DNA from: Stutzerimonas stutzeri
GTDB lineage: Bacteria > Pseudomonadota > Gammaproteobacteria > Pseudomonadales > Pseudomonadaceae
Assembly: GCF_038561965.1 (NCBI RefSeq)
Contig: NZ_CP139348.1
Location: 4,749,887-4,813,886 of the forward strand
Length of the DNA stretch: 64,000 nt
Direction of reading: 5' to 3'
Below, in pieces: positions 18,823 to 27,057 of the stretch; within the stretch, counting starts at the first letter, position 1, and every line of letters begins with the position of its first letter. A program made the translations under genes and the position numbers. The notes under the pieces are model-generated. The model was not told where the DNA came from, made no database searches, and saw only the letters and a program-made list of their open reading frames with translations.

Positions 18823-19023
18823 GAAGCTGAAAGCCGGGCGTAGCTGGCCGGTATAAAAACCCCAGCCGATCAGCGCAACGGTCAGTGCGCTGAGGCTGAC
18901 CCGGATGAACAGGGCCGTGACGACACGGGAGGTACGGCCCTCGTCTTTGACCAGAAAGAACATCCCACTGAACAGACTGACCAGCGTGGCCACTAACAAC
19001 AGAACGATCGCCGCCTTGAGCAT
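18820..19023 (-). CDS. DUF2909 (twin transmembrane) small protein
   Basis: Encodes 67 residues with two hydrophobic helices (about 3-24 and 38-58) joined by a charged loop, VKDEGRTSR. This fits the DUF2909 proteins found beside cytochrome oxidase assembly genes in Pseudomonas. It runs opposite to the cox genes, is divergent from the SURF1 gene (70 bp apart) and overlaps the right inverted repeat of the 132-bp element with its stop codon. The tail, LRPAFSF, differs from the homologues I remember. It may be an assembly accessory factor, but this is context only. Confidence 0.78.
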   Translation of the reverse strand: MLKAAIVLLLVATLVSLFSGMFFLVKDEGRTSRVVTALFIRVSLSALTVALIGWGFYTGQLRPAFSF

Positions 19024-19093
19024 GAGCGATTCCACGACAGGGGTATTGGGGGTGGAGTATAGCCAGCCGTATCGACATATCAGGGCAACGGCC

Positions 19094-19831
19094 ATGAGCG
19101 GCTTCAGGCCCGGGTGGCTGCCTACCCTGCTGGTTTTCACCATGCTGCCGGTGCTGGTGTGGCTGGGCTTCTGGCAACTGGAGCGCGGTGAGCTGAAACG
19201 CGACCTGCTGGAACGGCAGGAAGCACGCCAGCAGGCGGCACCACTGGCACCCAATGAAATCGAGCGGCTTAACGAGCCGGCCTTCGCCCGCGTCCATCTG
19301 CAGGGGCGCTTCGACGCCGAACACAGCTTCCTGCTCGACAGCCGCACCCGTGACGGACAGGTTGGCGTCGAGCTGCTGCAACCCTTTCATGACGAGCTCA
19401 GCGACCGCTGGGTAATGCTCAACCGTGGCTGGATACCCTGGCCGGACCGCCGCGTGCCGCCGGCTTTCGACACGCCGACGCAGCCACTGAAGCTCGCCGC
19501 CTGGGTCTACGTACCGCCGGGCAAGCCGTTCGTTTTCAGTCATCGCACAGCCGAGGGCTGGCCGCGCCTGATCAATCATGTCGACATCGAAGCGATGTGG
19601 CAGCAGGCCGACCGCGAAGGCGAGATCCACGAGCTACGCCTGGAACCCGGCCCGAGCGCGTACCGCGCCGATTGGGTGGTCACCAGCATGAGCCCGTCGC
19701 AACATCTGGGCTATGCCGCGCAGTGGTTCGCGCTGGCGGCCGCCCTGCTGGCGCTGTTCATCTACTTCGGCGTGCACCAGGCACGGGAGAAACACAGTGG
19801 AAACGATGAATCCGACCCTTGCCGGCCGTGA
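19094..19831 (+). CDS. SURF1 family cytochrome oxidase assembly protein
   Basis: Encodes 245 residues. One N-terminal helix ends in the family motif LGFWQLERGELKR, the central part carries GRFDAEHSFLLDSR and WVMLNRGWIPW, and a second helix is near the C-terminus (about 210-232). Surf1/Shy1 proteins bind heme a and help its insertion into subunit I. I start at ATG 19094, which gives the conserved length; a longer in-frame extension overlaps the DUF2909 gene. The 3' end overlaps the next gene by about 35 bp, implying tight co-expression. Confidence 0.9.
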   Translation: MSGFRPGWLPTLLVFTMLPVLVWLGFWQLERGELKRDLLERQEARQQAAPLAPNEIERLNEPAFARVHLQGRFDAEHSFLLDSRTRDGQVGVELLQPFHDELSDRWVMLNRGWIPWPDRRVPPAFDTPTQPLKLAAWVYVPPGKPFVFSHRTAEGWPRLINHVDIEAMWQQADREGEIHELRLEPGPSAYRADWVVTSMSPSQHLGYAAQWFALAAALLALFIYFGVHQAREKHSGNDESDPCRP

Positions 19832-20384
19832 GCCGAAACGTGGCCGCGGCCGGCTGCAACTGCTGCTGATCATCGGCGTGGTATTGGGGCCGATGCTGTT
19901 GGCCTCGGCGATGTACCGCTTCGGTTTCTGGGTACCGCAAACCCGCAGCTATGACGGTGTACTGATCGCCAACGGCCAGGACCGCGCGGCTATCGGGGTG
20001 ACCGCAGCCGACTCCGAACGGCGCTGGGAGCTATTGGTCACTGCCCCGCAAAGCTGCGAGGCGCAATGCCAGGAGCTGGTCTATCTGGCCCGCCAGATCA
20101 ATATCGGCCTGGCCCGTGAAGCCGCCCGCGCCAGCCACGCCCTGGCCAGCGCGACGAACCTGGACGAGGCCTACGAACAGCGCCTGCGCCGCGAATACCC
20201 GCAATTGCAGCGCCACGCTCTCGACCCCAGCGTCTATGCCCGTAACCCCGACGCACCGGCAACGCCGCAGCTATGGATCGTCGACCCGCACGGCAATCTG
20301 GTGCTGCGCTATGACGCCGAAGCCGACGGCAAGGCGATTCTCGATGACCTGAAATACCTGCTGAAGATCTCGCAGATCGGCTGA
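19797..20384 (+). CDS. Membrane-anchored Sco-like thioredoxin-fold protein, cox locus
   Basis: Encodes 195 residues if translation starts at GTG 19797, which has GGGAGA about 7 bp upstream; ATG 19806 is the alternative. An N-terminal helix (about 20-42) anchors a periplasmic domain. CEAQC (Cys-x3-Cys) sits where Sco proteins bind copper, and the C-terminal PQLWIVDPHGNLVLRYD resembles the last Sco strand. The histidine normally found just before that strand is absent. It sits between SURF1 and ctaA, as in other Pseudomonas cox clusters, so it may be a thiol-redox or copper-handling assembly factor. This function is inferred. Confidence 0.72.
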   Translation: METMNPTLAGREPKRGRGRLQLLLIIGVVLGPMLLASAMYRFGFWVPQTRSYDGVLIANGQDRAAIGVTAADSERRWELLVTAPQSCEAQCQELVYLARQINIGLAREAARASHALASATNLDEAYEQRLRREYPQLQRHALDPSVYARNPDAPATPQLWIVDPHGNLVLRYDAEADGKAILDDLKYLLKISQIG

Positions 20385-20436
20385 CGCACTCTGCCGTTTC
20401 GCTGCGGTCCCAAACTGGCCGCCCAAGGAGAAACCG

Positions 20437-21495
20437 ATGGCCAAACCCGGATACCGCCTCGCCCTGATTGCCACTGCGTTGGCCGTGGTCGTCGTGCTGC
20501 TCGGCGCCTATACGCGGTTGACCCACGCCGGCCTCGGCTGCCCGGATTGGCCCGGTTGCTACGGTTTCCTCGCGGTGCCAATGAGCGAGCACAAGCAGAA
20601 CATCGCCGCGCTGCGCTTTCCCGAGGCGCCGTTGGAGGTGGCCAAGGGCTGGAACGAGATGATCCATCGCTACTTCGCCGGCGCGCTGGGGCTGGTGATC
20701 CTGGCCATGGCAGCGCAGGCCTTGCGCCGCCGCAGCGAGCCCGGCCAGCCGCTTAAACTGCCACTGCTGCTGCTCGCCGTGGTAATCGCCCAGGCCATAT
20801 TCGGCATGTGGACGGTAACCCTGCAGCTCTGGCCGCAGGTGGTCACCGCGCACCTGCTCGGCGGCTTCACGACCCTGAGCCTGCTGTTCCTGCTCTGCCT
20901 GCGGTTATCCGGCGCCTTTGCTCCGCTGCCGGTTGTCGATACCCGGCTGCGTACCTTTGCTGGTTTCGCCATGCTGGCGGTAATCATCCAGATTGCCCTC
21001 GGCGGCTGGGTCAGCAGCAACTATGCGGCCGTGGCCTGCACGGACTTCCCCACCTGCCACGGCGAATGGTGGCCGCGGATGGACTTCGCCAACGCCTTCA
21101 ACCTGACCCATCACGACATCGGTCCCAATTACCTCGGCGGCCTGCTCTATGGCGAGGCGCGGACCGCCATTCATCTCACCCACCGGATCGGCGCGCTGTG
21201 CGTGACGCTGGTGTTGCTGCTGCTGGCCGCCATGCTCTGGCGTCGCGGCCTCGGCCGGCTGGCCGCCCTGCTCCTCGCCGCGCTGGCGCTGCAGGTCGGC
21301 CTCGGCATCAGCAACGTACTGCTCAATCTGCCGCTAGCGGTCGCGGTGGCGCACAACGGCGGCGGCGCCGCATTGCTGCTGGTGCTGGTGCTGGCCAATT
21401 ACCGGTTGCGCCAACCCGCGCACGCCGCTCAGCACGCCACGCATTCGGCATCCATTTCGAACGAGACGGGCCGGCTCGACCTGCCCGGCGCATGA
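20437..21495 (+). CDS. ctaA: Heme A synthase (COX15/CtaA)
   Basis: Encodes 352 residues with eight hydrophobic helices. It oxidises the C8 methyl of heme O to the formyl group of heme A, the cofactor of CoxA. Periplasmic cysteine pairs CPDWPGC and CTDFPTC and heme-ligand histidines (THAGLGCPD, MIHRYFAG, LTHRIGAL and VAHNGGGA) match the family. AAGGAG is well spaced before ATG 20437. ctaB follows after 17 bp, the usual order of heme O and A synthesis genes. Confidence 0.94.
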   Translation: MAKPGYRLALIATALAVVVVLLGAYTRLTHAGLGCPDWPGCYGFLAVPMSEHKQNIAALRFPEAPLEVAKGWNEMIHRYFAGALGLVILAMAAQALRRRSEPGQPLKLPLLLLAVVIAQAIFGMWTVTLQLWPQVVTAHLLGGFTTLSLLFLLCLRLSGAFAPLPVVDTRLRTFAGFAMLAVIIQIALGGWVSSNYAAVACTDFPTCHGEWWPRMDFANAFNLTHHDIGPNYLGGLLYGEARTAIHLTHRIGALCVTLVLLLLAAMLWRRGLGRLAALLLAALALQVGLGISNVLLNLPLAVAVAHNGGGAALLLVLVLANYRLRQPAHAAQHATHSASISNETGRLDLPGA

Positions 21496-21512
21496 CCACA
21501 AGGAGATCCCCC

Positions 21513-22412
21513 ATGGCGACTCTACTCAGCGAACGCAGCGCCCAGGCCACCTGGCGCGATTACCTGGAGCTGACCAAGCCGAAGGTGGTGCTGCTGATGC
21601 TCATCACCTCGCTGGTGGGCATGTTCCTCGCCACCCGCGCCGGCGTGCCCTGGACGGTGCTGCTGTTCGGCAACCTGGGCATCGCGCTGTGTGCCGGTGG
21701 TGCCGCCGCGGTTAACCACGTGGTCGACCGGCAGATCGATTCGGTGATGGCACGCACGCACAAGCGCCCGCTGGCTGAAGGCCGCGTGTCACCCACGGCA
21801 GCGCTGACCTTCGCCTTCATCCTGGGCGTCAGCGGGCTGGCCCTGCTGCTGGCCTTCACCAATGCCCTCGCCGCCTGGCTGACGCTGGCCTCGCTGATCG
21901 GTTACGCGGTGATCTACACCGGCTTTCTCAAACGCGCCACGCCGCAAAATATTGTCATCGGCGGCCTCGCCGGCGCTGCTCCGCCGCTGCTCGGATGGGT
22001 CGCGGTAACCGGCCAGGTGACCGCCGAACCGCTGCTGCTGGTGCTGATCATCTTCGCCTGGACGCCGCCGCACTTTTGGGCGCTGGCGATTCACCGCAAG
22101 GACGAATACGCCAAGGTGAACGTGCCGATGCTGCCGGTGACCCACGGCGTGCACTACACCAAGGTGCACATCCTGCTCTACACCGTCGTGCTGCTGGCAG
22201 TCAGCTTCATGCCGTTCGCCATCCACATGAGCGGCCCGCTGTACCTCGCCGCGGCAGCGGTTCTGGGTGCGCGCTTCCTCTACTGGGCCATTGCGCTATA
22301 CCGCGACAGCCGGCCGCATGCGGCGATCAAGACGTTCAAATTCAGTATCTGGTACCTGTTCGCGCTGTTCATCGCGCTGCTGGTTGATCATTATCTGCTG
22401 CTCGATTTCTAG
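21513..22412 (+). CDS. ctaB: Protoheme IX farnesyltransferase (heme O synthase)
   Basis: Encodes 299 residues of the UbiA prenyltransferase superfamily with about nine helices. It adds a farnesyl chain to heme B, making heme O. The Asp-rich prenyl-diphosphate motif NHVVDRQIDSVMARTHKRPL lies near residue 70, and the second conserved loop AWTPPHFWALAIHRKDEY near 185. ATG 21513 follows AAGGAG. The product feeds CtaA, encoded directly upstream. Confidence 0.95.
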   Translation: MATLLSERSAQATWRDYLELTKPKVVLLMLITSLVGMFLATRAGVPWTVLLFGNLGIALCAGGAAAVNHVVDRQIDSVMARTHKRPLAEGRVSPTAALTFAFILGVSGLALLLAFTNALAAWLTLASLIGYAVIYTGFLKRATPQNIVIGGLAGAAPPLLGWVAVTGQVTAEPLLLVLIIFAWTPPHFWALAIHRKDEYAKVNVPMLPVTHGVHYTKVHILLYTVVLLAVSFMPFAIHMSGPLYLAAAAVLGARFLYWAIALYRDSRPHAAIKTFKFSIWYLFALFIALLVDHYLLLDF

Positions 22413-22433
22413 ATAGCTGCCCTAAGGACGTTC

Positions 22434-23069
22434 ATGACCCGCATCCAGAAAACCGTCTTCATCCTCGTTGCGCTGATCGCGCTGGTCGTCGGGTTGACGG
22501 TTTACAAGGTGCTCAACAGCCAGCGTCAGCTCGACCCCACCCAGCTGCTCGACGCCGGCATCGTTCTGCTACCACAGAGCCGCACGGTGCCGGCGCTGAG
22601 CCTGACCAATCAGGACGGCGAAGCGGTGAAGCTGGACGAACTTGGGGGGCAATGGACGCTGCTGTTCTTCGGCTACACCTTCTGCCCGGACATCTGCCCG
22701 ACGACGCTGGCCGAGCTGCGCCAACTCAATGGCATGCTGCCGGAGGCGGTGCGCGAGCAACTGCACATCATCCTGGTCAGCGTCGACCCGAACCGCGACA
22801 CGCCGGCCCAGCTCAAGGAATATCTCGGCTACTTCAACGCCGGGTTTCAGGGTCTGACCGGCCCGCTGGACGATATCCAGACGCTGGCCAACGGTGTCGG
22901 CATCCCCTTCATCCCCGGCGACACCAGCAAGGAGAACTACACCGTCGACCACAGCGGCAATCTGGTCCTCATCGGCCCGGACGGTCGCCAGCAGGGCTTT
23001 GTCCGCTCGCCATTGCGGGTGCAGAAGCTGGCTGAGCAACTACCTGAGCTGGTCAACCGGGCGCAGTGA
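22434..23069 (+). CDS. SCO1/SenC family copper chaperone
   Basis: Encodes 211 residues: an N-terminal membrane anchor (about 8-28) and a periplasmic thioredoxin-like domain. The copper ligands are Cys-x3-Cys in FGYTFCPDICPTTL and the later His in VDHSGNLVLI. SCO proteins load copper into the CuA site of subunit II or reduce its cysteines. It is the last gene of the cox assembly group, 21 bp after ctaB. Unlike the Sco-like protein at 19797 it keeps all three ligands. Confidence 0.93.
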   Translation: MTRIQKTVFILVALIALVVGLTVYKVLNSQRQLDPTQLLDAGIVLLPQSRTVPALSLTNQDGEAVKLDELGGQWTLLFFGYTFCPDICPTTLAELRQLNGMLPEAVREQLHIILVSVDPNRDTPAQLKEYLGYFNAGFQGLTGPLDDIQTLANGVGIPFIPGDTSKENYTVDHSGNLVLIGPDGRQQGFVRSPLRVQKLAEQLPELVNRAQ

Positions 23070-23138
23070 GGCCGCGAGCTCGCCGGCATGGCTCGCTTCA
23101 TCTGCATGTATAGACGACACCTGGCACTGGGCTTAACC

Positions 23139-23181
23139 GCCCGCCCCCTCGCCCCTTTGGGGAGCGGGCTGAGGTGAGGGG
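23139..23181. repeat. C/G-rich imperfect hairpin after the SCO gene
   Basis: The stretch CCGCCCGCCCCCTCGCCCC, then TTT, then GGGGAGCGGGC can fold into a long imperfect hairpin. It lies between the converging SCO and PepSY genes and resembles a C-rich intergenic repeat that I recall as common in pseudomonads. It may end transcription from one or both sides, though no T-run follows. Confidence 0.4.
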
Positions 23182-23206
23182 ATGATCCTCGATTCGCCTC
23201 ATACCA

Positions 23207-24412
23207 TCATGGCTCGCCGACCGGATCACCCGAGGCCGCACTTCCTCTGCGCGGTTCACGCAGCGCCGCGCTGATGCGCGCCCGGCGCTTGCGCCACCAG
23301 ATCACCACGCCGGTCACCGACAGCACCGCAATCGCCACGCCCAGCAACGCAATCAGGATGCGCCCCGGCAGGCCGAGGATGCGTCCGCCGTGGATCGCCG
23401 GTTGCAGCAGGTGGAACTGCTGACCCAGCGTGCCCTGACCGGGAATCTCCTGGCCGAGCAGACGCCCATCGGTACCATGGAAGAACAGCCAGGCGTTGCC
23501 CTGGTTGCTGTCGTGCTCGCCGAAACCGGCGCCGTAGAAGTTGTATTCGAAGCTGTAGTACAGCTCGGTGATCGCCTCGGTCAGGCCGAGCTCGGCGGCG
23601 TGCTGCATGGCGTAGTCGTAGGCTTGATGGAAGTCGTAGGCGGTTGTGCCCAGCTGCTCCGCCTGCATCCGCCCGCGGGCTTCGTAGACGCTCGGCTCCA
23701 CCGGGGAGAACAGCGAAACCACGGGCTTGAACACCTGCTCCGGCAGGTTCATCGCCACGCTGCTAACGGCCACCGGCACCAGCAGCAGCCATAGCCACAG
23801 GCCACCGGCACGATGCACGTCATGATTCATCCGCTGACGCTTGATCTTCCAGGCCGTCCACCACTTGCTGAAAAACGGCCGCCCACGGGGAAAGGTCAGC
23901 ACGAGCGAGACGAAGCAGTCGATCACCCAGGCGATCGCCACGATACCCATCAGCCACAGCCCCCAGTTGCCCGGCAGCGACAGGTTGTAGTGGAACTCGA
24001 GGATGAACGGCACGAAGTTCTTGCGCGAGAAACAGCATTCGCCCCAGTAACGCGTGCCCACGGGCTCGCCGCTTACCACGTCGAGATAATGCACTACGGC
24101 GCGCTCAGCGAAGGGTTTGCCGGTAGCCGGATCATTGCGCGGCACCAGCGCCATCAACGCGGCGTGACCCGGCTCGCTGGGAAACTCCATGTACCAGACC
24201 TGCATGCGCGGGTTGGCCTGCTCGACCCGCTCGACCAACGTCCCTGGCGCCAGCACTGGCCCCTCGCTGGTGGTGTGGTAGAACTCCGGATTGAGCCACT
24301 CGTCCAGCTCGTGGTGGAAGGCCAAGATGCTGCCGGTTATGCCGGCAAGAAACAGGAATACCGCGGTGGCCAGGCCGATGTAGCGGTGCACAAGCACGAG
24401 AATTGATCGCAT
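23207..24412 (-). CDS. PepSY-associated TM helix protein (iron-regulated membrane protein)
   Basis: Encodes 401 residues from ATG 24412 (MRSILVLVHRYIGLATAVFLF). Four main hydrophobic helices (about 8-30, 160-180, 215-235, 360-380) with the typical VHRYIGL, HHELDEWLNP and WLWLLLVPVA motifs identify the PepSY_TM family. Such proteins are often encoded beside TonB receptors and are thought to act as inner-membrane ferric-siderophore reductases. Here it lies 68 bp downstream of the receptor gene, past a weak hairpin. A Cys pair (ECCFSRKN) near residue 133 is notable. The Arg-rich tail is cytoplasmic. Confidence 0.87.
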   Translation of the reverse strand: MRSILVLVHRYIGLATAVFLFLAGITGSILAFHHELDEWLNPEFYHTTSEGPVLAPGTLVERVEQANPRMQVWYMEFPSEPGHAALMALVPRNDPATGKPFAERAVVHYLDVVSGEPVGTRYWGECCFSRKNFVPFILEFHYNLSLPGNWGLWLMGIVAIAWVIDCFVSLVLTFPRGRPFFSKWWTAWKIKRQRMNHDVHRAGGLWLWLLLVPVAVSSVAMNLPEQVFKPVVSLFSPVEPSVYEARGRMQAEQLGTTAYDFHQAYDYAMQHAAELGLTEAITELYYSFEYNFYGAGFGEHDSNQGNAWLFFHGTDGRLLGQEIPGQGTLGQQFHLLQPAIHGGRILGLPGRILIALLGVAIAVLSVTGVVIWWRKRRARISAALREPRRGSAASGDPVGEP

Positions 24413-24443
24413 CGTCGGTTGTCCGTCTTTCAGAAAGCACAAA

Positions 24444-24469
24444 GCCGCCGGCCTGTCAGGGCCGGCGGC
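24444..24469 (-). terminator. G/C-rich hairpin between receptor and PepSY genes
   Basis: GCCGCCGGCC (24444-24453) and GGCCGGCGGC (24460-24469) form a perfect 10-bp stem with a 6-nt loop. On the minus strand it is followed by TTTGTGCTTT, a weak T-tract. It could partly terminate transcription after the receptor gene, lowering PepSY expression, or protect the receptor mRNA. Confidence 0.6.
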
Positions 24470-24480
24470 TGGTTTATTGA

Positions 24481-26958
24481 TCAGAACTGATGCGTGATGG
24501 TCGCCACGACATTGCGCTCCGCACCTAGGTAGCACGAGGACGCGTTGTAGCAGGACGCCACATAGTACTCATCGGTCAGGTTGTTGGCGTTGAGGCGTAC
24601 GGATGTGCCTTTCAGCCCGACTCGACCGAGGTCATAGCCGATGGAGGCGTCGAACAGTGTGTAGGACGGCACTTTGAAATCATGCGCATCGTTGCCCCAG
24701 CTGTAACCGACATAACGCGCGCCAGCACCAATGTTCAAACCCGCCAACAGCTCATCGGCGAAATTGTAGTCAGCCCACAGGCTCGCCATGCGCTCCGGTG
24801 TTTGATATGGGGTGTTGCCTTTTGCGTCAACAACCCCACCCGCCGAGTTATAGGCGTAATAACTCTTGCTGTACTCCACATCGTTAAGCGTGACGCTGCC
24901 GAGCAAACGCAGATTTTGCGTTACGCTTACCCGAGCCTCAAGCTCAACTCCTCGCGACTTCACACCGCCGACGCCTTTATAGAAGTTATCAGTGACTAGA
25001 CTGTTCTCCTTGGCGAATAGATTCTCCATGTCGATCGTGAAGAATGACAGGGTATACAGGTCGTCACTGCCGACCGGCTGGTACTTCACGCCGGTCTCCC
25101 ACTGCTTGCCAGTAGTCGGCTCCAGTATTTGAGCGCCACTGGAATAGTTGGACGTCGGATTGAAAGAAGTCGAATAACTCAGGTAGGGGGAAATGCCGTT
25201 TTCAAACGCATAGAGCACTCCGACATGGCCGCTAAGCTTCTCGCCCTGATTTGCATCCTTGCCGCGAACCGCATCATCGATCGAGACGTCATACCAGTCT
25301 TGGCGTAGGCCTAACGAAAGATTCCAACTGCCCAGTTCAATCAGGTCTTGTACATATAGTCCGGCCTGCTTCTGTCGACGTAATGCATTACTACTGACAG
25401 CGAGGTCGGACAACGCGTTATCTGGGTAAATTGGGTTAGCGATGTCCAGTGGGCTTACCGAAGTGAAATCAAATTCATCAAGTGTTTTGTTCTTGGTGTA
25501 CTGATAATCCAGACCGAACACGACAGTATGAAGTGCTGAGCCAGTGGCAAACTCCGATTGCAGCATGTTATCTACTATCCATGCATGCAAACTTTCCTCG
25601 CCACCACTGAAACCGCGATATAGCAGGTCGCTCGTGGCGCCGTAATAACCACTCTGCCAGACCTGACTGTTTTCAACTTCCGCATCCAGATAACGGACAT
25701 TCTGCCGCGCACTCCATACATCGTTGAATCGGTGCTGGAACTCGTAGCCAACCATGGTCTGCGTACGCTTGAACTCTTCAATATCCGGATCGCCTTCGAA
25801 GAAACTACCGGATAAGCGACGGCCGTTACGTTTATCCAACGTTCCGGAAGCCGGCAGACTTCCGTGATACCCACCGTTGGGGTCGCGCTGAAGATAGGCA
25901 TAGAGATTGAGACTGGTGTCTTCACTGAGGTTCAGCGTCAGACTAGGCATAAGCGTGTAGCGGGTTTCTTCGACATAGTCGACTTGGCTATCAGCGTCTT
26001 TCGCCACACCGACTACGCGATAGGCAATATTTTCATTCAGTGGTCCGGTGACATCGAAGCCGAGGCTCTTATAGTCGTTGCTGCCGTAAGTCAGATCGAT
26101 GCGAGCGGCATCGGTGAACTGCGGCCGCTTGGTCGTCAGCGACGCCAACCCACCGGGATTGCTGCGGCCATACAGAACCGAAGACGGCCCCTTGAGCACG
26201 TCGATACGCTCGATGAAATAAGGATCAATCTGCAAGCTGCTGTATGAGCCAGGATCACCCATGGACTTCAAGCCGTCGATGATGATGTTGTCGACCGAAC
26301 CATCATTAATCCCGCGCATCGCCAAGTAGTCGTAGCGTCGCGTGTTGCCATAGGGGTTGCTGAGTACGCCCGGGGTGTAACGCACAGCTTCAGCAACGGT
26401 CATCGAACCCTGCTTGTCGATCTGCTCGCGCGTTACCACGGAAACGCTTTGCGAGGTGCGCACCAACGGCATACTGGTCTTGGTCGCCACGCTGCTATGC
26501 GTGGCGTTATAGCCCTCCATCGAGCCCAGCGCGTTGCCCAGGGCGAAGCCTTCTACGGTCATCGGTTGCAACTCGACGGCGCCGGTCTGCGCCGTGCGGC
26601 GCGCCAGCGAGTAGTTGCCTTGGCCGTCGCGTACGGTCTGCAGGCCGCTGCCCTGCAGCAGCGCGGCGAAACCATCGTCAACGCCGTACTGCCCCTGCAA
26701 CCCGTTCGATTGCAGGCCTTGCAGCAGGCTGCCGTCCACCGAGAGCAACACCCCCGCCTCGCCGGCGAAGCGGCTAAGCGCGCTGGATAGCGGGCCGGCG
26801 GGGATGTCGTAGCTGCGTACCGTCTGCTGGGTCGCAGACTGAGCCAGAGCAACGCCAGGCACGACGCTAGCCAGCGGCAAACACAGCAGCGCGGCACGAA
26901 TGCCGAGCGCCAGGGCGCGGGAGCGATTGGGAATGAACGGCAAGGCGGTCGAGCGCAT
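24481..26958 (-). CDS. TonB-dependent siderophore receptor with N-terminal signalling (STN) domain
   Basis: Encodes 825 residues from ATG 26958 with AGGA upstream. A signal peptide ends near VALAQ (about 40). The STN domain follows (about 45-125: YDIPAGPLSSALSRFAGEAG), the part that talks to FecR-type regulators. The plug (about 150-270) includes VVTREQIDKQG, PGVLSNPYGNTRRYDY and VLKGPSSVLYGRSNPGGLA. A 22-strand barrel ends in the outer-membrane Phe signature (THQF). The family and the adjacent fecI/fecR genes point to a ferric hydroxamate or similar siderophore; the ligand is unknown. G+C is near 50-53% in barrel lines I counted, against much higher in the N-terminal part. Confidence 0.92.
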   Translation of the reverse strand: MRSTALPFIPNRSRALALGIRAALLCLPLASVVPGVALAQSATQQTVRSYDIPAGPLSSALSRFAGEAGVLLSVDGSLLQGLQSNGLQGQYGVDDGFAALLQGSGLQTVRDGQGNYSLARRTAQTGAVELQPMTVEGFALGNALGSMEGYNATHSSVATKTSMPLVRTSQSVSVVTREQIDKQGSMTVAEAVRYTPGVLSNPYGNTRRYDYLAMRGINDGSVDNIIIDGLKSMGDPGSYSSLQIDPYFIERIDVLKGPSSVLYGRSNPGGLASLTTKRPQFTDAARIDLTYGSNDYKSLGFDVTGPLNENIAYRVVGVAKDADSQVDYVEETRYTLMPSLTLNLSEDTSLNLYAYLQRDPNGGYHGSLPASGTLDKRNGRRLSGSFFEGDPDIEEFKRTQTMVGYEFQHRFNDVWSARQNVRYLDAEVENSQVWQSGYYGATSDLLYRGFSGGEESLHAWIVDNMLQSEFATGSALHTVVFGLDYQYTKNKTLDEFDFTSVSPLDIANPIYPDNALSDLAVSSNALRRQKQAGLYVQDLIELGSWNLSLGLRQDWYDVSIDDAVRGKDANQGEKLSGHVGVLYAFENGISPYLSYSTSFNPTSNYSSGAQILEPTTGKQWETGVKYQPVGSDDLYTLSFFTIDMENLFAKENSLVTDNFYKGVGGVKSRGVELEARVSVTQNLRLLGSVTLNDVEYSKSYYAYNSAGGVVDAKGNTPYQTPERMASLWADYNFADELLAGLNIGAGARYVGYSWGNDAHDFKVPSYTLFDASIGYDLGRVGLKGTSVRLNANNLTDEYYVASCYNASSCYLGAERNVVATITHQF

Positions 26959-27021
26959 GGGTGTTCCTGTTCGAGTGACGGATTTAGCCCTATGCCCGAC
27001 CAGATTCAAGAAAGGGAACTG

Positions 27022-27050
27022 CGGATGCGAATATTTTTTATTCGCGTCCG
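27022..27050. other. Strong hairpin between fecR and the receptor gene
   Basis: CGGATGCGAATA (27022-27033) pairs with TATTCGCGTCCG (27039-27050), 11 of 12 positions matching, around a TTTTT loop. It lies 8 bp past the fecR stop and about 65 bp before the receptor start. On the transcript strand the loop is A5 and no T-run follows the stem, so it is not a standard terminator. It could be a processing or stabilising hairpin or a protein-binding dyad at the receptor promoter. Confidence 0.6.
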
Positions 27051-27057
27051 TATTGCG

